Part shown: positions 51,863 to 59,798 of the stretch, one piece after another
How positions within the stretch are numbered: the stretch's first letter is position 1
How the letters are laid out: each line of letters starts with the position of its first letter
Assembly (NCBI GenBank): GCA_963811365.1
Contig: CAWEQW010000004.1
Coordinates: 90,335 to 154,334, forward strand
Origin: CAWEQW01 sp963811365
GTDB taxonomy: Bacteria; Actinomycetota; Actinomycetes; Propionibacteriales; Nocardioidaceae
Length of the DNA: 64,000 bases
Direction: 5' to 3'
Notes under the pieces: model-generated
Told to the model about the DNA's origin: nothing
The model's input: the letters and a program-made list of their open reading frames with translations, nothing else
Databases searched by the model: none
Program-made: the position numbers and the translations under genes

Positions 51863-51897
51863 ATCTGGGCCGGAAGGCAGCAGGGTGCGGGATCGCC
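51863..51897. repeat. 35-bp direct repeat with SRP-RNA-like core, copy 2
   Basis: Same as 47903-47937 with two mismatches (GG for CC after the core). Distance between copies about 3.96 kb, same orientation. Confidence 0.6.
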
Positions 51898-51978
51898 ACC
51901 GGCGTGGACACGCCGACCTCAGCCCCGATCACGCGGAATCTTCGCGCACCACGGTGCGCCCCGCGAAGCAGGCGCCGC

Positions 51979-51999
51979 GTCGCTGACCTGCGCAGACAC
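51979..51999. repeat. Copy of the 21-bp motif at the tnp unit end
   Basis: GTCGCTGACCTGC followed by GCAGACAC; the same 21 bp with three changes lies at 57970-57990 just upstream of tnpA. Probably a remnant end of a Tn554-type unit. Confidence 0.5.
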
Positions 52000-52005
52000 G
52001 CTCGA

Positions 52006-52025
52006 TCAGTAGTACCAGGGGAAGC
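52006..52025. repeat. Direct repeat TCAGTAGTACC, copy 2
   Basis: TCAGTAGTACCAGGGGAAGC; one mismatch to 44798-44817. Confidence 0.6.
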
Positions 52026-52553
52026 CGTCAGCGTGACGACGGTTGGTTGCGGTCATCCTTGGCCCTCGCTGGAAACCTGGCCTGACCTGCGTAAACGCAG
52101 TTCTGATAGTCGACGGAGACGTTGGTCTTCCCCGGGCCTCGACGAAGATCTTGCGGACTGACTGCGGACCGCGCACCATCGCTGGTGGGGTGGATGCGGC
52201 GAGGCTGCTCCGGACCGTGTGGTCGAGCCCGGCCGCGGCGGCGACGTTGAGTCGCGCCGGTCATCGGCAGACGAGCGCACGACTGAAGGAGTGTCGGCGA
52301 GTCCGATGGGTCGGCCGCGTGTGCGCCCAGGGGCTCGCCAGACCATGCCCGCCACCGCAGCCAAGAACGACACCCGCCCGGTGTCTCACAGGGGGATGGC
52401 GTTGAACGCGGGCGACCACATTCCGGGTCGTTCGTTTCTCGCCGTGCTCCGGGCGCTCCATGTTGACCCCGCCTCCCTCACGGCGCGATCAGCCGCTACC
52501 CCGGTGCCGACGGCCCGGGTAGTCAGAGGGGTGCTTGGGCGTCGCTGTGCCCG

Positions 52554-52934
52554 TCAGCCCAGATTTCGCACTGGGCTGACTTGGAGCCGTGTCACCGCGA
52601 ACCCGCGGAGCTTGTCGCGCTTGTCCGGGGAGACCACGCAGTCGAAGTCGGCACCGCGGATCCCCTTGTCAGTCTGGAGCACAGTCTGATCGGTTACCTC
52701 GTAGCGGCCGTCGCCGAGATCGGCGACGGCCACGGCGCGCTTCTCGGGCAGCCCACCGTAGCGGTCGCCGGCATCAACTGGTGGGTTGATGAACCCGGCC
52801 TTCTAGTCGACGGGCAGCGAGCACTTCGCGGCGGCGACAGCTGCGCGGTCCTCCGACGAACAGCCGCTGAGCAGCGAGGTAGCAGCCAACAGGGCCACGC
52901 TCGACAAGGCGACGCTCGTCCATGGACTTCTCAT
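52554..52934 (-). pseudogene. Small lipoprotein gene with an in-frame amber codon
   Basis: MRSPWTSVALSSVALLAATS plus LLSGCSSED is a lipoprotein signal with lipobox LSGC. After AAVAAAKCSLPVD a TAG (52803-52805) interrupts, but the same frame continues with strong coding character: KAGFINPPVDAGDRYGGLPE, RAVAVADLGDGRYEVTDQTV, LQTDKGIRGADFDCVVSPDK and stops at TGA 52554. Read through, the product is about 126 residues. A point mutation, a sequencing error or programmed readthrough are possible. The family is unknown. A second ATG at 52943 is in frame. Confidence 0.6.
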
Positions 52935-53133
52935 GTGCCACATGGTGGGGGGTGCGCGCTCTATCCGCAGTGGGTTTGCTGATCCGCGTCGGCCTATCCC
53001 ACCGACGGCGACCACGCGTACAGGAGCATCACGAGCCACAAGCTCCTGACGCTCCTCATTCGTGCATTTGGGAAGCGGGTGGTCCGGAGTAGGACGCACG
53101 CAGTAAGACCGCTCAGTGGGCAGGCGGCAGGTC

Positions 53134-53895
53134 CTAGTTGCCGACTGTCGTCCACTCAGGCTCGGTGAATAGACCGACACCGTTGGGAAGCTGGCCCTGC
53201 AGTCGGACAAGCAAGCGGAAGTGAAATCCCACTTCCGGGCCGTTAGAACGCTCGACCGTGAGATGCCGATCTTCGACTGCGTCGACGACCTCAATCAGAG
53301 GATCCGGCATCCAACCCAGTCTCACGTTGTCGGTATCGGTGACCAACTGCGCACGCGGGTTCACCGGGTTCCCTGCGTCAGGGCAGAGCAGTAAGGGGTC
53401 ACCTGCGGCCAGCGTGGTGATCCGGTTCTGGTTGTCTTCCGGCAGGTACCGGACGCCGTGGGCAAGGAACGTGAAGGACACGTGCGCCCCGGGTGCAACC
53501 TCTGGAGCAGGAAGTAGTTCGATCGTGTCACCGACACGCTGGCCATGCGAGCGCACCAGAACCTCGAAGGGAGCGGCGTCCATGGGAAGGCCCAGCGCTT
53601 CTAGCGATTCCTGCCGATCCGGCCGCCGTGCGGAGATGACCCGCTCGGCGAAGAGCGGAAACAACGCGCTTGACTGCATCGGCTGTGCGGCGGCACGTGA
53701 GAGTCCGGGTAGTGGGCGGAAGTTCTCCCGCTCCACCTCCCGGCGCAGGTAGGCGAAGGAGTAACCACCGCTCTCTTGCCTGAGGAAGCCGACCGAACGA
53801 TACGCGTGACTATCCGGATCGCGCACCGTGACCAAGAGTCGCGTGACAGTGCCTGATGGGCGGGCAGCCGAGGCGTCCATGACCGTCGATGTCAC
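53134..53895 (-). CDS. HIRAN domain protein, partner of HipA-like kinase
   Basis: 253 residues. N-terminal part like HipA_N-type sequences (VTRLLVTVRDPDSHAYRSVG; YSFAYLRREVERENFRPLPG), C-terminal half with the HIRAN pattern DPLLLCPDAGNPVNPRAQLV and NVRLGWMPDPLIEVV. HIRAN is a small beta-barrel that binds DNA or modified DNA ends. GTG 53895 overlaps the kinase stop (GTGA), so this is a two-gene unit with the HipA-like gene upstream. Such pairs resemble toxin-antitoxin or DNA-damage modules. The kinase is truncated, so the function of this gene alone is unclear. Confidence 0.7.
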   Translation of the reverse strand: MTSTVMDASAARPSGTVTRLLVTVRDPDSHAYRSVGFLRQESGGYSFAYLRREVERENFRPLPGLSRAAAQPMQSSALFPLFAERVISARRPDRQESLEALGLPMDAAPFEVLVRSHGQRVGDTIELLPAPEVAPGAHVSFTFLAHGVRYLPEDNQNRITTLAAGDPLLLCPDAGNPVNPRAQLVTDTDNVRLGWMPDPLIEVVDAVEDRHLTVERSNGPEVGFHFRLLVRLQGQLPNGVGLFTEPEWTTVGN

Positions 53896-54315
53896 GACGT
53901 CAGCCTCCTTCGGTTCGTCTCCAACAGCGTACAGAGGAAGGTATGCCTGACCTCCGACATTCCTGGGATGGCGCCGACAACCGCTTCGAAAGCGCTGACC
54001 TCGATGGCGTCGATCCGCTCCAACCACACCCTGGCCCGGTCCCCGGCAAGGCTTACGGCTCGCAGAGCGAGATCGACGAGAGGCACCCTAGCTCCGTCCT
54101 CGAAGCGCCCTGCGAACCCCCGAGCGGCATAGGCCTCCGCGGTCGTCGTCTTTAACTTCGGGTCCTGGGTGCCGGATGCCAGAGCGCTGCCATGGTCGAA
54201 GGAAGCTGCCAGGGCCTTCCGCCCATCCTCCTCACAGGTGAGTACACCCCAGTTGATCGCGTGCCGATCGGTGTTCGCGATCAGCGCGTCGAAGACCAGA
54301 TAACCCGCAAAGACG
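53892..54315 (-). pseudogene. HipA-like kinase C-terminal fragment, truncated by an IS3 copy
   Basis: The fragment keeps the kinase catalytic core FDALIANTDRHAINWGVL (the HipA NTDRHxxN motif) and SFDHGSALASGT (DxG-like metal site), then about 80 residues to the stop. Its N-terminal half, including the ATP P-loop, is missing; the reading continues into the right end of an IS3 element at 54316. Therefore the gene was cut by the insertion. Confidence 0.72.
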
Positions 54316-54565
54316 GGCCCTACCCCCGGTTCTTGGACACAGGGGTTGATTACGCAGCGGTTGGCAACGTAGCGGTGTAGCTGGTCTCGTAGGCGATCGG
54401 GGACTGGTAGCGGCACCAGGAGTGGCGTCGCTTGGTGTTGTAGCGGGTCAGCCACTTGAAGAGCTGGCGCCGGCAGGTGAGCTGGTCTGGCCAGCAGACG
54501 GCGTCTTGGAGGATCTCGCGCTTGAGGGTGGCGTTGAACGACTCGGCGAGCGCGTTGTCGGCCGA
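54316..54565 (-). mobile_element. Right-end fragment of an IS3 element
   Basis: 250 bp nearly identical to 44547-44796 of the intact copy, including the terminal inverted repeat (54316-54340) and the 3' end of orfB from SADNALAESFNATLKREILQ to the stop. It ends abruptly at the codons for the conserved VG-T-S-A-D-N motif, where the Tn554-type unit begins. Confidence 0.88.
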
Positions 54566-54596
54566 TTATCCGGCTAATCGGGGTCCTGCTGAACCG

Positions 54597-54611
54597 TTGG
54601 CCGGTTAACGG
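54597..54611. repeat. Element-end direct repeat, left copy
   Basis: TTGGCCGGTTAACGG; one base different from the copy at 57997-58011. Confidence 0.6.
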
Positions 54612-54613
54612 CG

Positions 54614-54901
54614 TCAGCGTCGGAGTCGGCGGAGTTGTTCTTCGTGGCTGCGGACTCGTTCGGCGAGGGTGCTGACCGTGGCGCGGAGCGTGGCGATCTC
54701 GTCGGTGATCGCTGTCAGCGGCCCGTCGGGGGCGTGCTTGTGGTGTTCGACCAGGGTGCGTAGTGCCGTGTTGCGGTAGAGCGTGGAGCGGCTGAGCCCG
54801 GTGGCTGCGGCGATCGCGGTGAATGTGACGGGTCGCCCGTCGCGGGCCAGGTCGATGCAGGCGCGCTCGACCGCATTGACCGTGTGGCTGCTGAGATTCA
54901 T
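54614..54901 (-). CDS. tnpC: TnpC-like protein (DUF6262 type)
   Basis: 95 residues: NLSSHTVNAVERACIDLARD, PVTFTAIAAATGLSRSTLYR, NTALRTLVEHHKHAPDG, and a C-terminal coiled coil (EIATLRATVSTLAERVRSHE). This is the accessory protein of Tn554-like elements (helix-turn-helix plus coiled coil) that biases or assists integration. ATG overlaps the tnpB stop by 4 nt. Confidence 0.82.
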   Translation of the reverse strand: MNLSSHTVNAVERACIDLARDGRPVTFTAIAAATGLSRSTLYRNTALRTLVEHHKHAPDGPLTAITDEIATLRATVSTLAERVRSHEEQLRRLRR

Positions 54902-56859
54902 CCGGCGGTGGCCTCCGTGTCGGCGATCAGGGCGTCGAGGCGTGCGATGAGCTTGTGATGGCGTTCGGCCTCGTCGATCCATCCGCGGTCCTCGGCGTCC
55001 CGGGCGAGCGCTTCGGCGTCGACGCGTTGGGCGGCCAGGATCGGCAGGGACGACGGGTCGGCCCGGTAACTGGGGCAGTGTTCGCAGATGTTCGCGTAGG
55101 TGCAGGCGCCCTGGGCTGGCGCGCGCAGACAGAACCCGCCGGCCATGCGTGACTTCAGCAGCGGCGTCGTGCGCCAGTCCTTGCCGCCGGTGATGTCGGC
55201 CAGCGGTAGTTGGACTCTCCCGGAAGGACTGTTCCCGGGGGCTGGTTCCTGGGCGGTCTGTTGCTTGGCGAGCTCCAGGGCGCGTTCGTACTCTTCGCGG
55301 ACGGTGGTGTCGAACAGCCGCCCGTAACGCAGGCTCATCTCGGCGCTGACGTGTCCGAGCAACGCCATCAGGGCTTGCAGGGAGACCCCGGCGTTGACCA
55401 GCGCGGTGGCGTAGGTGTGCCGCAGCTGGTGGGAGGTGACGTGCTCCAACCCGGCGACGTCGGCGGCGTGGTCGAGCTCGCGGCGGAGGCCCTGCTGGGT
55501 CAGCCTGCGGCCGAGGTAGGTGAACAGGAACTGCGCGGGACGCCGGTAACGCGGGTGCGGCATCGGGCGGCCGTGAGATCGGATCTGGGTGATCCGATCG
55601 ATCAGCTCGAGGGTCTCGGTGTCGAGCGGCACCATTCGCTCGGTGGCCATCTTCCCGAGCGGGACCTTGAGCCAGGCGCCGTTGCCGTCGATCTCGTGCA
55701 CGCAGTCCAGCTCCAGGTCGAGCAGCTCACCGATCCGCAGCCCGCAGCCGCGTTGCAGGCGCAGCGCGAGCGCGGCGAGCTCGTTGTCGGGATGCTCGGT
55801 CAGTGCGGCGCTCAGGCGCCGGTCGGCGTCGATGGGCAGGTAGCGCGGCAGCACCTGCGGCAACTTGGGGATGTCGTCGCGGAAGAGGACCTTGCGGGCC
55901 GGGGCGGCGTCCCAGCCCCATTCGGTGATGTCGGTCAGGAACGTCGCCACGGCCATCACGCGCCGGTTGCGGTCGCCGATGCTGATCGGCGCTCCGTCCT
56001 TCTCGCTGACCACGTCGAGCAGCGAGGCGAGCCAGGGTTCGATGTGTCGGCGCCGGTCCAGGTCTTTGACCGTGCTCAGGTCAGGGTCGATGGTGGTCAG
56101 GAAGACGCCGAAGTGCTTGAGCCGGGTCGCCATCGCCGAGACGGTCTTGGCGCGGCAAGTGGCCTTCTTGCGCTCCAGGTAGGCAATCATCTCGGTCCGG
56201 ATCGGTGTGGTGACCTGCGCCAGCCGCTGCGCCAATGGGACCGGGCCACCGGATCGGGGCAGCGAGTCGAGAATGCCGAGATGGAACAGGACGGTCTGGG
56301 TGTTGCTGATCGCCGAGAGGTAGTGACGGTGGCTGGTCCCGGTGCGCCGGGTGCGCTCGTGACATGCTTCGGCGAACTCGTCCAGGTCGTCTTGGACCAG
56401 GTCCTCGATGGGTCGTCCGGTCTGGATCAGCAACCGTGCCGGGACCTGGGAGCCGGTGGCCAGCCGGGTGCGCATCGTGAACCCGAGGGTCTCGGCGGCA
56501 GCCAGGAACCGGTCGATCTCGGCCTGCAGTGGGCTGCCTTGGATCTCCCGCCAGAGCGGCGAGAGCTTGCGTTCCAGCAAGTAGTCGTATCCGGGGTGCA
56601 GACCCTGGTGGAGCATCAGGAAGGTGAGGATCGGCCGGGTTGCCTTGTCCTCGGCGAGCCGGTCGGCAAGTGGCTGAGCGGCCCAGGCCTGAGGGTCGGG
56701 CCAGGCACGGAAGAACCTCCGTGCCGCCCGCTCATACGACACGTTCCCGCGGCCCGTGGCGTGAAGACGATCAAGGTAGGCGACCAACAGATCATCGCCG
56801 CGCGGTGGGAGGTCGGTGAGGTCAGCGGTTCTGCTTGCGGAGGCGTTCGCGTGCTGCAT
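54898..56859 (-). CDS. tnpB: TnpB-like tyrosine recombinase
   Basis: 653 residues. C-terminal phage-integrase domain with Arg in LQRGCGLRIGELLDLELD, the HxxR box SHQLRHTYATALVNAGVSLQ and the nucleophile region LLGHVSAEMSLRYGRLFD. After it comes a zinc-binding tail GGFCLRAPAQGACTYANICEHC, characteristic of TnpB of Tn554. It performs DNA cleavage and strand exchange with TnpA. It overlaps tnpA by 38 nt at this start; a later start is possible. Confidence 0.88.
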   Translation of the reverse strand: MQHANASASRTADLTDLPPRGDDLLVAYLDRLHATGRGNVSYERAARRFFRAWPDPQAWAAQPLADRLAEDKATRPILTFLMLHQGLHPGYDYLLERKLSPLWREIQGSPLQAEIDRFLAAAETLGFTMRTRLATGSQVPARLLIQTGRPIEDLVQDDLDEFAEACHERTRRTGTSHRHYLSAISNTQTVLFHLGILDSLPRSGGPVPLAQRLAQVTTPIRTEMIAYLERKKATCRAKTVSAMATRLKHFGVFLTTIDPDLSTVKDLDRRRHIEPWLASLLDVVSEKDGAPISIGDRNRRVMAVATFLTDITEWGWDAAPARKVLFRDDIPKLPQVLPRYLPIDADRRLSAALTEHPDNELAALALRLQRGCGLRIGELLDLELDCVHEIDGNGAWLKVPLGKMATERMVPLDTETLELIDRITQIRSHGRPMPHPRYRRPAQFLFTYLGRRLTQQGLRRELDHAADVAGLEHVTSHQLRHTYATALVNAGVSLQALMALLGHVSAEMSLRYGRLFDTTVREEYERALELAKQQTAQEPAPGNSPSGRVQLPLADITGGKDWRTTPLLKSRMAGGFCLRAPAQGACTYANICEHCPSYRADPSSLPILAAQRVDAEALARDAEDRGWIDEAERHHKLIARLDALIADTEATAG

Positions 56860-57931
56860 CGAACTCGGCTTTCACGTGGGCCGGAGCCAGATGGACATAC
56901 CGGGCGGTGGTGTCGACGTGCGCGTGCCCAAGCAGCGCCTGCATCACCGCGAGATCGACGCCGGCCTCTGCCAGGACGGTGCCGAACGTGTGCCGCAGCG
57001 CGTGCGGGTGCCCGCCCCTCACACCGGTCAGTTCCCGGTGGTAGCGGAAGATCGTGCGCAGCCCCGCCGGAGTCAGGCCCTGCCCGCGGTGCGGGCCCTT
57101 GGCCACCAAGAAGAGCCGGTCGGAGGTCGACTCGGGGCGTTCGGCCAGCAGATACACATCGATCACCGAGGCGACGTCCGCGTCCAGCGGCACACGTCGC
57201 TGCTTGGCGCCCTTGCCGGTGACGGTTACCCACCGGCCGCCGATGTCGACATCCTTCACGTCCAGGCCAAGGACCTCACACGACCGCAGGCCGCACCACA
57301 GCATCAGCCCCGCGATCGCCCGGTCGCGCCAGCTGCGCAGACTGCCGACCAGCTCGGCGGCGTCCGAGGCCGACAACGCGACCGGCAGCTTCTTCGGCTC
57401 CCGCAGCCGCAACGCCGAGCGCGGCTTGCGCCGACGGGTTGTGTGGGCGAGCATCCCGGACCGCTCCCCGGCCACCGTCCAGCGGGCCTCGCGACCTCGG
57501 GGCACCGGATTCTTCGCATCCGGAGACCGCAGCCCGGCGAAGGTGAACAGCCCGGAGATCGCCGCGAGCCGGCGGTTGATCGTGGTGGCTGCGTACCGAT
57601 CCACCCGCTGCCCGTCCATCGTCACCACGTTCGGCCCCGCCCGGCCCGGCACCGTCGCTTCCCGACACGCCCTCAGATAGTCGAGCAGGACGTTGGTGGT
57701 GACCGCTTCCGGAGCGAAGTCCTTCTCGGTCAGCCAGCGGCAGAACGCGAGCAGGTCATACCCGTAGGCCCGAACCGTCGCGGGCGAGTAGTTCCGGTCC
57801 AGCAGATGGCTCAGGTAGTCGTTGACCAGCCCGAACCGAGCAGCACCCTCGCCGACGAGCACCCACCCCTCGCCGCGTTCCTCGAGCCGCAGCGCGGCCC
57901 TGGCATCCATGAGCAACAGATGTAGCACCAC
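56822..57931 (-). CDS. tnpA: TnpA-like tyrosine recombinase
   Basis: 369 residues: core-binding domain (LVNDYLSHLLDRNYSPATVR AYGYDLLAFCRWL split across two stretches) and catalytic domain with GLMLWCGLRSCEVLGLDVKD (Arg), HPHALRHTFGTVLAEAGVDL (HxxR) and LLGHAHVDTTARYVHL (His and Tyr). It is the XerC-like first recombinase of the element. A motif TGTTTATGCAGGTCAGC lies about 50 nt upstream. Possible first codons ATG/GTG between MVLHL and MDARAALR are equally likely. Confidence 0.88.
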   Translation of the reverse strand: MVLHLLLMDARAALRLEERGEGWVLVGEGAARFGLVNDYLSHLLDRNYSPATVRAYGYDLLAFCRWLTEKDFAPEAVTTNVLLDYLRACREATVPGRAGPNVVTMDGQRVDRYAATTINRRLAAISGLFTFAGLRSPDAKNPVPRGREARWTVAGERSGMLAHTTRRRKPRSALRLREPKKLPVALSASDAAELVGSLRSWRDRAIAGLMLWCGLRSCEVLGLDVKDVDIGGRWVTVTGKGAKQRRVPLDADVASVIDVYLLAERPESTSDRLFLVAKGPHRGQGLTPAGLRTIFRYHRELTGVRGGHPHALRHTFGTVLAEAGVDLAVMQALLGHAHVDTTARYVHLAPAHVKAEFDAARERLRKQNR

Positions 57932-57996
57932 CGCCCCGCCTGGCTCCGGGAACCGACGAGCAACGGCGTGTCGCTGACCTGCATAAACACTAGGGA

Positions 57997-58011
57997 TTGG
58001 CCGGTTACCGG
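57997..58011. repeat. Element-end direct repeat, right copy
   Basis: TTGGCCGGTTACCGG; partner of 54597-54611. Confidence 0.6.
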
Positions 58012-58695
58012 GAGTCGCCGACCGACCCGCGATCGAGCGGCGTCGACCCCGGCTCCGACGAGGCGTTCGGTGAACGCGAAAGAGACGTATTGACTCCCCG
58101 CATCGGTGTGGTGCACCAGCCCGGTCAGGTCATGGACGCCGGCCTGCCTTCGGGTCCAGATCGCGTGCTCGAGAGTGTCGAGCACGAGGTCGGTGGTCAT
58201 CCGGGTGGCGGCCCGCCAGCCGACGATGCGACGGCTGAACACGTCGAAGATGAAGGCGACATAGACCATGCCCGACCAGGTCGCCACGTAGGTGAAGTCG
58301 GCCACCCACAGCTCATTCGGGCGGGTCGCGAAGAACTGCCGATCGACCAGGTCGGCCGGCCGCTGCGCGGACTCGTCGGGGACCGTGGTCCGGACCTTCT
58401 TGCGCCGCAGCGCACCGACCCAGCCCTGCTCGGCGTAGAGCCGCTCGATCGTGCACCGGGCCACGTCGTGCCCCTGGGACCGCAGATGCAGCCACATCTT
58501 GCGGGCGCCGAAGCGGGTGAACAGCTTCTGGCGGGCTCGCTCGGCCCGGATCGCCTCGACGATCTCCGCGTCGCGCAGCGCCCGCTTCGACGGCCGCCGG
58601 GACACGTTGTCGTAGTAGGTGGAGGGGGCGATCTTGATCCCGTGCTCGGACAGCACGCGACAGATCGGCTCGACCCCGAACTCCTCCTTGTGCAA
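58012..58695 (-). pseudogene. IS3 transposase OrfB, truncated at VGDS
   Basis: MHKEEFGVEPICRVLSEHGI, STYYDNVSRRPSKRALRD, DLVDRQFFATRPNELWVADF (first catalytic Asp), VYVAFIFDVFSRRIVGWRAA and LVHHTDAGSQYVSFAFTERL (second Asp) are intact; a one-base shift follows and the sequence ends at SVGDS before the DNALAE motif with the third catalytic residue. The reading runs on into the Tn554-type unit. It cannot be functional. Confidence 0.82.
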
Positions 58696-58709
58696 GCGGA
58701 TGTAGTCGA

Positions 58710-59032
58710 TCAGTACCGGTGTGGGCGGTCGAGCTCCGCCGCGAAGAAAGCCGACGCGGACTTGAGGATCTCGTTGGCCCGCCGCAGCTCGGCGTTCTCC
58801 TTCTTCAACCTCTTGATCTCGGCGATCTCCTCGGAGGTCTTACCCGGCCTGGCGCCGCCGTCGACCTCGGCCCGCCGCACCCACTTACGCAACGACTCCG
58901 GCGAGGTGATCCCCAACTTCACTGCGATCGACGAATCGCCTCGTACTCACTGGGGTAGTCGGCCCGAGACTCCAGGACCATCCGTACCGCGCGCTCACGC
59001 AGCTCGGGCGGGTACTTCGAGGGACGTGCCAT
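58710..59032 (-). pseudogene. IS3 transposase OrfA, one frameshift
   Basis: MARPSKYPPELRERAVRMVL to ADYPSEYEAIRRSQ ends at a stop; KLGITSPESLRKWVRRAEVD, IAEIKRLKKENAELRRANEI and SASAFFAAELDRPH continue in the next frame, a typical OrfA with leucine zipper. A single base change in length near 58935 breaks it. Confidence 0.8.
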
Positions 59033-59087
59033 GAGAGTGATCCTTCCAACGAAAGGACTCTCCAGACACTCCGGGACGGTTCATGTC

Positions 59088-59231
59088 GGCGCGTGGCAGG
59101 GAACGCCGACGAACGTCGCTCCCGACGAGCACGACGAGATCCGCTGGTTCCGGCCCGAGGAGTTGCCTCCGCTCGCCCACGAACATCTGGCTACGGCGCT
59201 GCTGGACGCGATGCGGGGCGCCCGCGCCTGA
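59088..59231 (+). pseudogene. NUDIX hydrolase C-terminal remnant
   Basis: The frame HVGAWQGTPTNVAPDEHDEI followed by RWFRPEELPPLAHEHLATAL and stop matches the C-terminal part of NUDIX enzymes (W-x-G-x-P-x-N-x-x-x-EH-xx-xxWF). The NUDIX box itself is missing; the IS3 end lies immediately upstream, so the gene was truncated by that insertion. Confidence 0.6.
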
Positions 59232-59369
59232 ACTGCAACGCGCGGTCATCGGCCCGTTGGTGAAGCTCGCCCAGCCGCCAGGCGCCGAAGCGACGCACGG
59301 AAATGCGACTGAAGACCGAACGCCGGGTCGGACTCGATGAGCCCGTCCCGGCGTCGTCGCTGGTCAGCG

Positions 59370-59437
59370 TGGCGGAGGATGCGGGATTCGAACCCGCGAG
59401 GGCTGTTAACCCAACCCGCTTTCCAAGTCGTCGAGGG
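59370..59437 (-). other. 3' fragment of tRNA-Ser(GGA), likely attachment site
   Basis: Minus strand reads CTTGGAAAGCGGGTTGGG, a variable arm TTAACAGCCCTC, T arm GCGGGTTCGAATCCCGC and acceptor ATCCTCC-G-CCA, exactly the 3' half of tRNA-Ser(GGA) from the anticodon loop on. Upstream of the loop the sequence (CGACT) cannot form the anticodon stem, so it is a displaced attachment-site copy, not a working tRNA. Confidence 0.75.
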
Positions 59438-59798
59438 CTCGTACGGGGTCGTCTGTGCCGTGGCTCTGGGGCTCAGATGCTGCCCCGGTCCGTCGCGCCG
59501 AACCGTGATGAACCGAGGCGACTAGACTAGACTGAGACTAGAGCGCACTGGCAACGGTGCGCCTATAGCAGAAGTCGCTCACGCGGCCTCTGCTTGCAAA
59601 GTCGCTGGGTCGCCAACACGGAGCACCGGTCAGGCGTGAATCGAATCGAATCGCAGCATCTGCCGCGCGTCTTGCCCATTCTTCTGTGCGGACTCTGTGT
59701 CGTCTTTTACCCTTTACGCGGCCCTCGGGGGAGCCACCTGCCTCCTTCCAGGCGGTAGGTCGATCTCGCCGCCCAGCTCCTTGGAGAATTGTGTCGGT
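59438..59798. other. Intergenic, possible island promoter
   Basis: 360 bp. It is less GC-rich than its surroundings (ACTAGACTAGACTGAGACTAG near 59520), no gene seen. GGAGAAT lies about 14 nt before the next gene. Confidence 0.4.

Larger units (their letters stand above)
51651..52553. other. Repeat-rich non-coding stretch
   Basis: 900 bp with no confident gene. It holds the second copy of the SRP-like direct repeat, two CTGACCTGC copies and the second TCAGTAGTACC repeat, next to a short frame ending GFPWYY-stop. It looks like a graveyard of recombinase-element ends. Confidence 0.45.
54566..58011 (-). mobile_element. Tn554-type element (tnpA-tnpB-tnpC)
   Basis: 3.4 kb carrying three overlapping genes in the Tn554 order and sizes (369, 653 and 95 codons). 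The ends each hold TTGGCCGGTTAMCGG in the same orientation (54597-54611, 57997-58011). It is flanked by fragments of two different IS3 transposase genes broken at the same conserved codon. Confidence 0.85.
58012..59085 (-). mobile_element. Left part of a different IS3-family element
   Basis: It runs from an end TGAACCGTCCCGGAGTGTC (near 59085) through frameshifted orfA and the first two thirds of orfB and breaks at the codons VGDS where the Tn554-type unit begins. OrfA/OrfB belong to another IS3 subgroup than the 43.4-kb copy. Confidence 0.82.

Noticed and set aside
53134..54315. An active HipBA toxin-antitoxin pair
   Set aside because: The kinase lacks its N-terminal half and there is no HipB-type HTH gene beside it.
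55210..57222. 670-codon plus-strand frame opposite tnpB
   Set aside because: Antisense to a clear tyrosine recombinase; composition typical of shadows.
59370..59437. Complete tRNA-Ser(GGA)
   Set aside because: The 5' half and anticodon stem partner are absent, so it is only an attachment-site fragment.
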